From positions 1-49,750 of IMG/VR virus record IMGVR_UViG_3300030616_000003: a stretch of DNA of 49,750 nt. One strand, given 5' to 3'. The position numbers and the translations under genes are program-made. The stretch is from a virus. The notes under the pieces were generated by a model that was not told the DNA's origin, made no database searches, and was given only the letters and a program-made list of their open reading frames with translations. Shown piece by piece: positions 15,209 through 21,852 of the stretch (position 1 is its first letter; the number at the start of each line of letters is the position of its first letter).

Positions 15209-16519
15209 TTACACAACTTTGTTAACTTTATATTTGTTACCTGTAGAAGTAATAATGTTATTTTCTTTAAGTTTTTCCATAATTCTTCTATATTGTGTAT
15301 TAGTTAAGTTGAATTCTTCTATTAAATCACTCTTTTTAAAGTCTTTACCTATATAATTTTTTAGATAATCTAAAACTTTTGACATAAAGTCATAATCATC
15401 TAAAAGTGTAGTAGTTGACATAGTGTTTTTAATTGTGCTTTCTTGTGTGTTTGAGGTGCTTTCTCGCATGTTATTAAAATTTACAAGCTTTAACTTTTCT
15501 GGTTCTTGCTCTTGCTCTTGCTCTTGCTCTTGCTCTTGCTCTTGCTCTTGCTCTTGCTCTTGCTCTTGCTCTTGCTCTTGCTCTTGCTCTTGTGCTTGTT
15601 CTGGTGCTTGTACTTGCTTGTATATGCTTGCTTCTTGCTTGTATGTACTTGTATCTTGCTTGATTGTGCTTGTATCTTGTATGTTTCTGCTTGTATATTG
15701 TATGTTTCTGCTTGTATTATTATTTTCTACTTGTACTTTTAAATCTTTAATCAAATCTTTTATATCTTCTTCCTCTGCTTCTTTAGCTGTCTTACTACCT
15801 TCCAAAAATGTACAAGATACGCCAATTATTTCTATAAGAAGCCCTATTATAATACAAATAGCTTGTACAAGTGTTAAGTCTGGAATATCTTCTATTAATA
15901 CATTTAATAATGGTGCTTGTTTTATAGAAGTAGGATTAAATCCTTTTACTGTGGTATACTTGTATTGGGTTAATTTTGTTAATTCTATTTTGCTATCTTC
16001 TATTTTATTATTAGCTTCTAATATATCTTTAGAAGCTTTTTCTATTCTTTTATCATATTCTTTTCTAATCTTTGACCTATCAGTTACCCACGATTTAGGT
16101 ACACCGTTTAAATCTTCTTCTTTTTGTTTCTCTAAAGTATCCAATATTTTAACAAGCCTATTTTTTTCGTTTATATTATCTTCTATAGTTTTTTGTTGTA
16201 ATTTATACTCTTGTGTTACTTCTTTCCCTGCTTCCCTGTTGTTTACTGCTGTATTAGCGGTAAATACATAACTAAAAAATATTGAAGCAAATATTAGTAT
16301 CAATGATAAAGTTCCAATTGCCCTGTTAGTAGGTTTTAACGCCCATTGGTAGGTAAAATGTATTTTACCCATTTCTAAAATAAAACCCATCAATACATAT
16401 ATAGCTATTTCAAATTTGCTCTGGTTCTGGGATACTTGAACCATGAACAAAATAGTAAAACATAGAGAAACAAAATAAGATACTACTATAAGACTTTTTA
16501 AAACCATATTTTTAAACAT
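15209..16519 (-). CDS. Polytopic membrane protein with coiled coil, EQ repeat and C-terminal winged helix
   Basis: A 436-residue protein unlike any family I recognise. Residues 1-85 hold three hydrophobic segments, 95-200 a long charged coiled coil, 215-245 another TM segment; then come short SRNIQ/KQDTST repeats and a run of 14 EQ dipeptides, and finally 65 residues that look like a winged helix (KSDLIEEFNLTNTQYRRIMEKL). I start it at ATG 16519, with GGAGG 8 bases upstream, not at the TTG five codons earlier. It could tether DNA or a replication complex to the membrane; this is inference from topology. Confidence 0.75.
   Translation of the reverse strand: MFKNMVLKSLIVVSYFVSLCFTILFMVQVSQNQSKFEIAIYVLMGFILEMGKIHFTYQWALKPTNRAIGTLSLILIFASIFFSYVFTANTAVNNREAGKEVTQEYKLQQKTIEDNINEKNRLVKILDTLEKQKEEDLNGVPKSWVTDRSKIRKEYDKRIEKASKDILEANNKIEDSKIELTKLTQYKYTTVKGFNPTSIKQAPLLNVLIEDIPDLTLVQAICIIIGLLIEIIGVSCTFLEGSKTAKEAEEEDIKDLIKDLKVQVENNNTSRNIQYTSRNIQDTSTIKQDTSTYKQEASIYKQVQAPEQAQEQEQEQEQEQEQEQEQEQEQEQEQEQEQEPEKLKLVNFNNMRESTSNTQESTIKNTMSTTTLLDDYDFMSKVLDYLKNYIGKDFKKSDLIEEFNLTNTQYRRIMEKLKENNIITSTGNKYKVNKVV
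15505..15588 (-). repeat. Hexanucleotide microsatellite (14 units) encoding (EQ)14
   Basis: Fourteen perfect CTTGCT units (plus strand), read in frame on the minus strand as alternating GAG and CAA codons. Imperfect CTTG-rich units extend it to about 15720. A change in unit number keeps the frame and alters only linker length. Confidence 0.95.
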
Positions 16520-16548
16520 TTGTAAAACCTCCAAATTTTATTATTTAA

Positions 16549-17178
16549 CTACTTGTTTAAACTTGTTACATGTAATTTATAATCTTTTATATAGCTGGTA
16601 TATTTTTTTGGTACTTTAAAACTTAAACATGTAAAATCTAAGTCTATTTTATTTTCAAAAGCTATTTTAAAAAGATATTCTAAATCTAACTTAAATATAT
16701 AATGTTTATATCTATTCTTTAGATTATAAGAATTAAATACAAATTTATTTATGTACCTGTCTACATCTTCTTTAGATATTTTAAATATTTTAGCTAAATG
16801 ATTTATACAATCCTGCAAACTGCCATCATTTTTTACATAAGCCCTTTTAATATGGACGCTTTGATGGCATAGTTTACACAATGTTACTATTTGAGTTAGC
16901 CTGAAATATGTATATATGTCTTTTTGTATGTATTTAATTGCATATTTTAATATATTATATTTTTCTGGATATACCTTAAAAATTTCATGTACTTCTAAAT
17001 TAATCTTACTCCCACAACATTGACAGGTATAATTATCCCTTTTTAACACTATCTTTCTAATCTTATTCCAAGAGTCTACGGTCAACATACTTCTACAATT
17101 TTTAAAATACATTTGTTCCGGAATATACATAAAATAAAATTTAAAGTTTAAATCATAATTTAAATTAACAAATTTCAC
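16549..17178 (-). CDS. HNH-family endonuclease-like protein
   Basis: A 209-residue protein with the HNH zinc scaffold: CQCCG (about residues 54-58), LEVHE (61-66, general base His) and LCKLCHQSVHI (about 99-110, second CxxC and the metal His). The N-terminal 30 residues are aromatic-rich and the C-terminal 80 are basic and helical. It could be a free-standing homing endonuclease or an early nuclease of the phage. It lies between a small Cys protein and the EQ-repeat membrane gene, within the operon from the 17.5-kb promoter. Confidence 0.8.
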   Translation of the reverse strand: MKFVNLNYDLNFKFYFMYIPEQMYFKNCRSMLTVDSWNKIRKIVLKRDNYTCQCCGSKINLEVHEIFKVYPEKYNILKYAIKYIQKDIYTYFRLTQIVTLCKLCHQSVHIKRAYVKNDGSLQDCINHLAKIFKISKEDVDRYINKFVFNSYNLKNRYKHYIFKLDLEYLFKIAFENKIDLDFTCLSFKVPKKYTSYIKDYKLHVTSLNK

Positions 17179-17180
17179 TT

Positions 17181-17438
17181 TTAAGCCCCCTTAATTTCCC
17201 TTAATTTTTCCTTTATATTTTCAATATCATTTTTACGTGGATAACCGCCTTGTATCATATTGTTTAAAATATTGTCACATTCTATAAAGCAGTCATTACC
17301 CATATCGTCTTTTAATTGATTAAAATTATCGTCTACTAAGTCGCAATTATCATCAGTCCTAAAATTTAAGTATCCATGTAGTACGCACTCATTTTCTAAA
17401 GGACTGGCTTTATAATAGATACAATCTATACACTTCAT
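17181..17438 (-). CDS. Small cysteine-containing hypothetical protein (85 aa)
   Basis: First gene after the 17.5-kb class I promoter. CxxC at residues 3-6, then single cysteines near residues 17, 32, 50 and 54, in an acidic protein with a helical C-terminus; a metal site is likely. The ATG has AGGGGTGTTAAT upstream. Two bases separate it from the HNH gene. No family recognised. Confidence 0.7.
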   Translation of the reverse strand: MKCIDCIYYKASPLENECVLHGYLNFRTDDNCDLVDDNFNQLKDDMGNDCFIECDNILNNMIQGGYPRKNDIENIKEKLREIKGA

Positions 17439-17472
17439 ATTAACACCCCTAAAATTTATTTAATACATATAT

Positions 17473-17501
17473 AGTATATCATGACATAAAAAATAAAGCA
17501 A
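17473..17501 (-). promoter_or_regulatory. Class I-like promoter inside a terminator
   Basis: Minus strand: -35 TTGCTT (17501-17496), 17-bp spacer, extended -10 TGATATACT with TATACT at 17478-17473, then the shared TATACTATATATGTA start region. The -35 box lies in the 3' arm of the terminator stem that follows the primase gene, so the two signals are interlocked. Confidence 0.75.
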
Positions 17502-17527
17502 GACATTTTTTGTATCTTGCTTTATTT
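17484..17527 (-). terminator. Terminator of the primase-helicase gene
   Basis: 13-bp stem AAATAAAGCAAGA/TCTTGCTTTATTT (17491-17503 with 17515-17527), followed on the minus strand by TTTTTTATG. It directly follows the 17539 stop codon. Confidence 0.85.
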
Positions 17528-17538
17528 ATATTAAATAT

Positions 17539-20139
17539 TTACAATCCTAATGCTTCTATTATATTCTCGCAAATTCCATCATTTTTTAACATCTGTGCAT
17601 CAACTACAAAAGCCTTAGCCGACTTTGTTTTTTTAGAATCCCATTGACTTTCAAATCTAGCATTATTATACTCCACATAATACGGGCTATTTCTTAATTG
17701 AATTAAGAATTGTTCATATCCTATTATTTCAGTCTCTACATTATAGTCTTTTACAAACTTTGTAAATAAGGGAAATAGAATTTTTAAATTAAAGGCTATA
17801 TTACCACTTTTTTTAGCTATATGAGTTTTATTTATTAATTCCATATCATACATTAAATCTAATTTTTCTAGTATTTTAGGAACAATAGATAGTGTAAAAT
17901 TCTTACCCCCTTGATTAACGTCAAATTGTAATTTCTCTATCCCTTTTATTACTTCTGCTTCCTCCCCTAATATTTGAAAAATATCAAAATCATAGTCATT
18001 AAAAAACTCTACTAGTAATTTAAGACCTGTTAATACCACGGCAGTATTTTCCCTATTACGGGGCTGTAATGAATTTATCTTATTTTTGTATATTAGGAAT
18101 GACTCTTTAACTTCATTACTTTTAATTTTCAAAGATTTTTCCAGCAACAACCTTCCAAATGACTCTAAATCGTCTATATTGGCTATTAAATAATCTATTG
18201 ATTTATTTAATTTTTTTAAATCCATAGGGTCGATATACCTCATGGTATAGGAGTCTATACATCTATTCCTATCAGCCAAATCTGTAAATGAAGATTCACC
18301 TAAAAACATTAATGGTGCTACATATTTAAAATTATCACTTGATAAATTTATTTTACCCCTGCTGTATGTCAGCCCCTCAAATGCTAGTCTATTTATTTCA
18401 CTCCACATTGTTTTACGCCTGTTGTCAAACTTACTATATTTAAATTCGTCTAATAATAAAGGAATTGTATTGTTAGAACTCAATGCGCAATTAATAGGAA
18501 ATCTAGTACTAGATACACTCTCGTCACTTAAAAGCGAAAAAAACGGGCTTATTATAAAGTCTTTAATTGTGCTTTTACCCGTGCTACTCTCGGCGGATAA
18601 ATTAAAATGAGGAAATTTTATTTTATGCTCAAATAGCCTAGTTTTAAAGAAACATGCACACATATAACATAATAAAGTCGTCATTGTCTCCCTTTTGTTT
18701 ATATTCAAAATGTTTTCAATGAGTGAAGTATATTTACTGAGGCTACCTACTGCTTTATCCTCTAAAATATTATATTCTATTTTGTTTCTATTGTTATGTA
18801 GTATATACTCATTATCAACCCCGTTAGTGGACAATATCCGGCTGTTATTATCAATAAAAAAATACTCGTCGCCATCTTTGTGTATACCTGATATATCAAG
18901 ACCTTTTACAACTTTTAAATCTAATGTTACTAAGTCTTTTATATATTCTACATGTGTTTCACTCCCATAAAATGAGCCTCGACCCATTGTATATTTGTGT
19001 ATTGCTTTCTTAAAGTTTTGTTTGTTTTCAAAGTCAGTAATAGGAATAATAGTATTGTATACCGTATTACCTAATCTTATATTACACTCTATACTAAAGT
19101 CTGCTAATTCTATATATTTGATTGGTTCTATTGTAAAATTAGTAATTTTTTCTAAGGACTCCCCAGTATTATAAAAATAGCACCCTTCATCAGCTACTAC
19201 CTTGGAATCAGATAATACAATATTTTTTAACGATATATCAAACTTTTGTGCTATAAATTTTAAAGCCTCTAAACTATCTAAATTTTCTTTTAATTGTACA
19301 AATGTAAATATATCCCCGCCTTTATTGCATCCAAAGCAATAAAAACTATCTGTTAACGAATAAATATACAAACTAGGTATGTTTTCCCCATGAAAAGGGC
19401 ATATAGTTTGATTTCCCGATACTTTTATTTTATACATGTCTAAAATATCCGCTATACCAACTTTTAACTTAACTGCTTGGTAATCTTCATGTCCTTTTTT
19501 TTTCTTTTTTGTTACATCGTTAGCCGTGTCTATATCCACTAATTGTTTAAATAATTGCTCTATATATTCTTGATTTGGTTTAATTTCTTTTGCATTATTA
19601 GACCCTTTGCCAGTAATAGTCAAAAATCTATTTTTATAATATATTTCTATTGCATCCTTTGGTATATTATTTTTATTTTCTTTTATTTTTTCAACTATTT
19701 CATTAGAAAAATATTTAAACATTTGCGGATATTTACCCAGTTTAAAATTTACTTGTGTTTTATCTTTATGCTTTAATACTCTTTGTTTCTTTAAGAAGAT
19801 ATGTACGCCCGTGCCACTTAAAGACCTTTCTATATAGGCTTCTTTATCTAACTTCTCTATTATATCTTTAGCCCAGTCTTTTACTTTACCTCTCTCTAAG
19901 TCTAAGCAATTATCTAAATCAATACCTATATAATCGCTATTTAACGCAAAGGATAGACCGTACCCATCCAACATTCTAACAGCTTCTACAGCTTCATCAA
20001 AACTAACCCATGTATTGGGGTCGTTAGATTTAGCCATTTTACCCCCGTCTATTTGGTATGGAATTTTATTTTTATGTAATACCCACTGATTCTTTTCTTT
20101 TAATTCTTCTGGTATATTACAAATGTTAATTTGACCCAT
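17539..20139 (-). CDS. Primase-polymerase / CHC2 zinc finger / helicase fusion
   Basis: An 866-residue replication initiator-like protein. Residues 1-220 look like an archaeo-eukaryotic primase-polymerase (GIDLDNC at 72-78, acidic metal site; SGTGVHIF at 108-115). Residues 247-280 form a DnaG-type CHC2 zinc finger (CPFHGEN...CFGC), which normally accompanies TOPRIM primases. The C-terminal half is a P-loop ATPase, Walker A SAESSTGKST (515-524) and Walker B LLLDE (561-565), as in phage/plasmid replication helicases. It could prime, load and unwind at regions A and B. The ATG has AAGGAGGAAATTTA upstream, and the promoter lies 50-80 bp before the start. Confidence 0.85.
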   Translation of the reverse strand: MGQINICNIPEELKEKNQWVLHKNKIPYQIDGGKMAKSNDPNTWVSFDEAVEAVRMLDGYGLSFALNSDYIGIDLDNCLDLERGKVKDWAKDIIEKLDKEAYIERSLSGTGVHIFLKKQRVLKHKDKTQVNFKLGKYPQMFKYFSNEIVEKIKENKNNIPKDAIEIYYKNRFLTITGKGSNNAKEIKPNQEYIEQLFKQLVDIDTANDVTKKKKKGHEDYQAVKLKVGIADILDMYKIKVSGNQTICPFHGENIPSLYIYSLTDSFYCFGCNKGGDIFTFVQLKENLDSLEALKFIAQKFDISLKNIVLSDSKVVADEGCYFYNTGESLEKITNFTIEPIKYIELADFSIECNIRLGNTVYNTIIPITDFENKQNFKKAIHKYTMGRGSFYGSETHVEYIKDLVTLDLKVVKGLDISGIHKDGDEYFFIDNNSRILSTNGVDNEYILHNNRNKIEYNILEDKAVGSLSKYTSLIENILNINKRETMTTLLCYMCACFFKTRLFEHKIKFPHFNLSAESSTGKSTIKDFIISPFFSLLSDESVSSTRFPINCALSSNNTIPLLLDEFKYSKFDNRRKTMWSEINRLAFEGLTYSRGKINLSSDNFKYVAPLMFLGESSFTDLADRNRCIDSYTMRYIDPMDLKKLNKSIDYLIANIDDLESFGRLLLEKSLKIKSNEVKESFLIYKNKINSLQPRNRENTAVVLTGLKLLVEFFNDYDFDIFQILGEEAEVIKGIEKLQFDVNQGGKNFTLSIVPKILEKLDLMYDMELINKTHIAKKSGNIAFNLKILFPLFTKFVKDYNVETEIIGYEQFLIQLRNSPYYVEYNNARFESQWDSKKTKSAKAFVVDAQMLKNDGICENIIEALGL

Positions 20140-20191
20140 TAAATTTCCTCCTTAAAAGTATTGTACATATATTATTCCATCTACATTAAAA

Positions 20192-20220
20192 ATTATACTA
20201 TACATTTTATATTATTGCAA
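20192..20220 (-). promoter_or_regulatory. Promoter of the primase-helicase gene
   Basis: Minus strand: -35 TTGCAA (20220-20215), 17-bp spacer, consensus -10 TATAAT (20197-20192). It lies about 55 bp before the start codon at 20139. No class II operator is present, so this promoter may be under different control from the other replication operons. Confidence 0.85.
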
Positions 20221-20362
20221 ACTAATTTTGACGTAAATAAAAATAAAGTACTGTCTTATAATTATATACCAAAATTCTATAAAATATTATTAACAAAAAT
20301 TTAAATAATAATCCTGTAATGTACTAATAATACTGTATACAATAGTATCAATTAAATATGTT

Positions 20363-20473
20363 ATGCGGGGAAAAACTCCACTTAATAAAGATGTTTATAT
20401 GACTATGCCAACAGTTAAGCCATCGGGGAATGTAGACATACACGCCTTTGAAGGTACGAAAAATAAAATATAA
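20363..20473 (+). other. Possible small plus-strand ORF or RNA (36 codons)
   Basis: An ATG-to-TAA frame of 36 codons in a stretch that is clearly less AT-rich than its surroundings and ends 8 bases before a bidirectional terminator. There is no ribosome binding site before the ATG and no convincing promoter. The frame is open upstream to 20312. Short stems (GGGG-AAAAA-CTCC; CCTTTGAAGG) are possible. It may be a small RNA, a degraded gene, or a peptide gene; I cannot decide. Confidence 0.25.
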
Positions 20474-20480
20474 AACAAAA

Positions 20481-20508
20481 AGAAAAGCCCTAAAAATAGG
20501 GCTTTTCT
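20481..20508. terminator. Bidirectional terminator in region B
   Basis: 12-bp stem AGAAAAGCCCTA/TAGGGCTTTTCT (20481-20492 with 20497-20508). On the minus strand it runs into TTTTTGTTTTA; on the plus strand the inner GCCCTA/TAGGGC stem is followed by TTTTCT. It shields the replication promoter from transcripts crossing region B. Confidence 0.8.
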
Positions 20509-20659
20509 ACAGGAAATACTTTGAACTTCTACAGCTTACTTACTAGTTATAAGTAATTGATTTTATAGTATCACAATCTTTACTAATCCTTATGTATATT
20601 ATATAACAACCTTTGCAAATAATCAATCCAATTAATGTATTACAATATATTTTTAAGCA

Positions 20660-20668
20660 TTAGTTACA
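20660..20668 (-). repeat. 9-bp TTAGTTACA element, region B left flank
   Basis: Single exact copy of the 9-bp element, upstream of repeat B1. Further copies in region B are at 20724-20741 (two, reversed), 20889-20897 and 20964-20972. Confidence 0.75.
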
Positions 20669-20690
20669 AGTTACCTTATGTTACCTTTAA

Positions 20691-20716
20691 TTAGTGCAAG
20701 GTTAAAGCCAGTAATA
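20691..20716 (+). repeat. 26-bp repeat copy B1 (iteron-like)
   Basis: Begins with the invariant 12-mer TTAGTGCAAGGT (20691-20702), second half ending AGTAATA. It points inward to the AT-rich core. With the following 9-bp triplet it forms a 60-bp module that matches region A (691-632, inverted) at 53 of 60 positions. Confidence 0.85.
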
Positions 20717-20723
20717 TGCTCAA

Positions 20724-20750
20724 TGTAACTAATGTAACTAATATAACTAA
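20724..20750 (+). repeat. Triple tandem 9-bp element, region B
   Basis: TGTAACTAA, TGTAACTAA and the variant TATAACTAA, contiguous, 21 bp after the 12-mer of repeat B1. The inverted counterpart in region A is at 632-658 with the same 21-bp gap. Confidence 0.85.
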
Positions 20751-20882
20751 TATATACTATTACGTATATATATATATTATTATTATTATATTGTTATGTA
20801 TCACATATATATATATATATATATTATATAACAATAAAAAAGTTTACATAGTATTATATATATATGGTGTGTAAAAATATTA

Positions 20883-20972
20883 GGTAACTTAGTTACAAAA
20901 CCCCGTAAGTACTTATACTAGTAAGTTATACCTTGCACTAACTTGGGTATTTTTCAAGGTAACTTAGTTACA
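20883..20972. repeat. 15-bp direct repeats with palindromic core, region B right flank
   Basis: GGTAACTTAGTTACA occurs at 20883-20897 and 20958-20972. Each copy contains the palindrome GTAACTTAGTTAC. The two copies bracket repeat B2, so the right side of region B is itself symmetric. Confidence 0.8.
20916..20941 (-). repeat. 26-bp repeat copy B2 (iteron-like, inverted)
   Basis: On the minus strand it begins with TTAGTGCAAGGT (20941-20930); its second half is the most diverged of the five copies. It faces the AT-rich core (about 20750-20880) from the right, opposite B1. Confidence 0.8.
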
Positions 20973-21044
20973 CAATTAGTTAAAAGCAGTATTTAACTGG
21001 GTTTTAGTTAGGTACACTTAAAAATATTAAAAAATGGCAAAATA

Positions 21045-21069
21045 AAAATATACTTAAAAAGTATATTTT
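21045..21069. terminator. Terminator after the HTH regulator gene
   Basis: 11-bp stem AAAATATACTT/AAGTATATTTT with a 3-base loop; T-rich on both outer sides, so probably bidirectional. It keeps regulator transcripts out of region B. Confidence 0.65.
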
Positions 21070-21102
21070 ATTTTAATTTATATTTAATTTTTTTTTTAAT
21101 TA

Positions 21103-21375
21103 TTATATATCTTTTAAAGCGTTATTAGTTATAGTATTTTTAACCGTGTCCATGCTTGGACAAAAAACATCTTTAACGGGCATTTTAAGAATATTAGATA
21201 AAATAATTGCTTGCTCTGGTGTCATAGCAATATAACCAGTTATACGTCTATTAGTATTAACTGTATTTAACCCCCATGCTTTTGCTATTTCCTTTCTCTC
21301 TATATTTCTTTCTTTTAGTAAAATAGATATATATTTGGCATTAAAGTTATAATTACCGTTTATATTATTTGACAT
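21103..21375 (-). CDS. Small HTH transcriptional regulator (candidate repressor)
   Basis: A 90-residue protein: residues 12-65 form a Cro/C1-type or XRE-like helix-turn-helix (ILLKERNIERKEIAKAWGL, then RRITGYIAMTPEQAIILS and the SNILKMPVKDVF closing helix). It lacks a separate oligomerisation or protease-cleavage domain, so it is a small repressor or Cro-like protein. A palindrome (21407-21427) lies between its promoter and start, which suggests autoregulation. It is divergent from the only plus-strand gene. The ATG has AGGGGAGT upstream. It is the best lysogeny regulator candidate in the genome. Confidence 0.8.
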   Translation of the reverse strand: MSNNINGNYNFNAKYISILLKERNIERKEIAKAWGLNTVNTNRRITGYIAMTPEQAIILSNILKMPVKDVFCPSMDTVKNTITNNALKDI

Positions 21376-21406
21376 TTTTTTTTACTCCCCTCTTTCGCAT
21401 CATTTT

Positions 21407-21427
21407 TTATTATGTGTTACATAATAA
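21407..21427. promoter_or_regulatory. Operator palindrome between divergent genes
   Basis: Perfect inverted repeat TTATTATGT-GTT-ACATAATAA (9+3+9). It lies just downstream of the regulator -10 box and about 40 bp upstream of the -35 of the plus-strand gene, so a bound repressor could control both. Confidence 0.75.
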
Positions 21428-21429
21428 GT

Positions 21430-21456
21430 ATAGCATACATTAAATATATATGCAAA
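21430..21456 (-). promoter_or_regulatory. Promoter of the HTH regulator
   Basis: Minus strand: -35 TTGCAT, 17-bp spacer, extended -10 TGCTATACT. Transcription would start inside or next to the 21407-21427 palindrome. Confidence 0.7.
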
Positions 21457-21462
21457 CTTTTT

Positions 21463-21498
21463 TTGACTTCTTAAAACAGTATACCAATATGATATACT
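21463..21498 (+). promoter_or_regulatory. Promoter of the plus-strand gene
   Basis: -35-like TTGACT (21463-21468) and either TATGAT (21488-21493, 19-bp spacer) or the extended -10 TGATATACT (21490-21498). GGAGG and the ATG follow at 21519-21533. Confidence 0.6.
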
Positions 21499-21530
21499 TT
21501 AATAAAGTATGTAATTATGGAGGTTTTAGC

Positions 21531-21794
21531 ATGGAAAATATTCAAATAACTGATTGTATAGAACAATCGGATGCAACTGCTGTAACTGGGTTAACACAAA
21601 CAAATTACCTTAAAGTAACAAACTTTGACGATACCAACAGTATAACAATTAACCCTGATGATAATCTTAGTTCTCCTATAACAGTACCCCCCGAAGTTAC
21701 TATAGAATATGTATTTGATACGCCTTTCGCTGGTATTACTATTGTAAATGGTAGTAGTGTAGATATACAAATATTGGTTGGAAGAAAAGTATAA
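21531..21794 (+). CDS. Plus-strand small protein, paralogue of the convergent 21853-22101 gene
   Basis: The only well-supported gene on the plus strand. ATG at 21531 with GGAGG 7 bases upstream (an in-frame ATG 27 codons earlier has no such site). The 87-residue product is strand-rich and aligns with the minus-strand 82-residue protein: shared features are a TNF/TND segment, LSSPITV against LSDPITV, an aromatic strand and an ITIVNGSS/ITITNSGS segment near the C-terminus. Function is unknown; a small beta-sandwich surface or virion protein is likely. Placed under the regulator operator, it may be expressed in lysogens. Confidence 0.8.
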   Translation: MENIQITDCIEQSDATAVTGLTQTNYLKVTNFDDTNSITINPDDNLSSPITVPPEVTIEYVFDTPFAGITIVNGSSVDIQILVGRKV

Positions 21795-21820
21795 AAAAAA
21801 AGCCTTAAAAGGCTTTTTTT
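21793..21820. terminator. Bidirectional terminator between convergent paralogues
   Basis: Stem AAAAGCC/GGCTTTT with loop TTAAAA flanked by A and T runs on both sides. It serves the plus-strand gene ending at 21794 and the minus-strand gene ending at 21853. Confidence 0.9.
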
Positions 21821-21852
21821 ACTTTGAGTATATTATTATTGTCTTAATTTAT

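Larger units (their letters stand above)
20140..21102. other. Non-coding region B (963 bp)
   Basis: It holds, from left to right, the replication promoter (20192-20220), a relatively GC-rich conserved-looking stretch with a possible 36-codon plus-strand frame (20363-20473), a bidirectional terminator (20481-20508), the repeat array with AT-rich core (20660-20972), and a terminator behind the HTH gene (21045-21069). It mirrors region A and separates the replication half from the regulator. Confidence 0.85.

Noticed and set aside
15506-15742. Plus-strand poly-leucine frame
   Set aside because: Another reading frame of the same CTTGCT repeat; no translation signals.
15423-16271. Long plus-strand frame with a (CS)n repeat
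   Set aside because: It is the antisense shadow of the (EQ)14-encoding microsatellite gene; no promoter or ribosome binding site, and composition follows the repeat.
16549-17178. Intron- or intein-associated homing endonuclease
   Set aside because: No interrupted gene flanks it; the neighbouring genes look complete, so it is annotated as a free-standing HNH protein.
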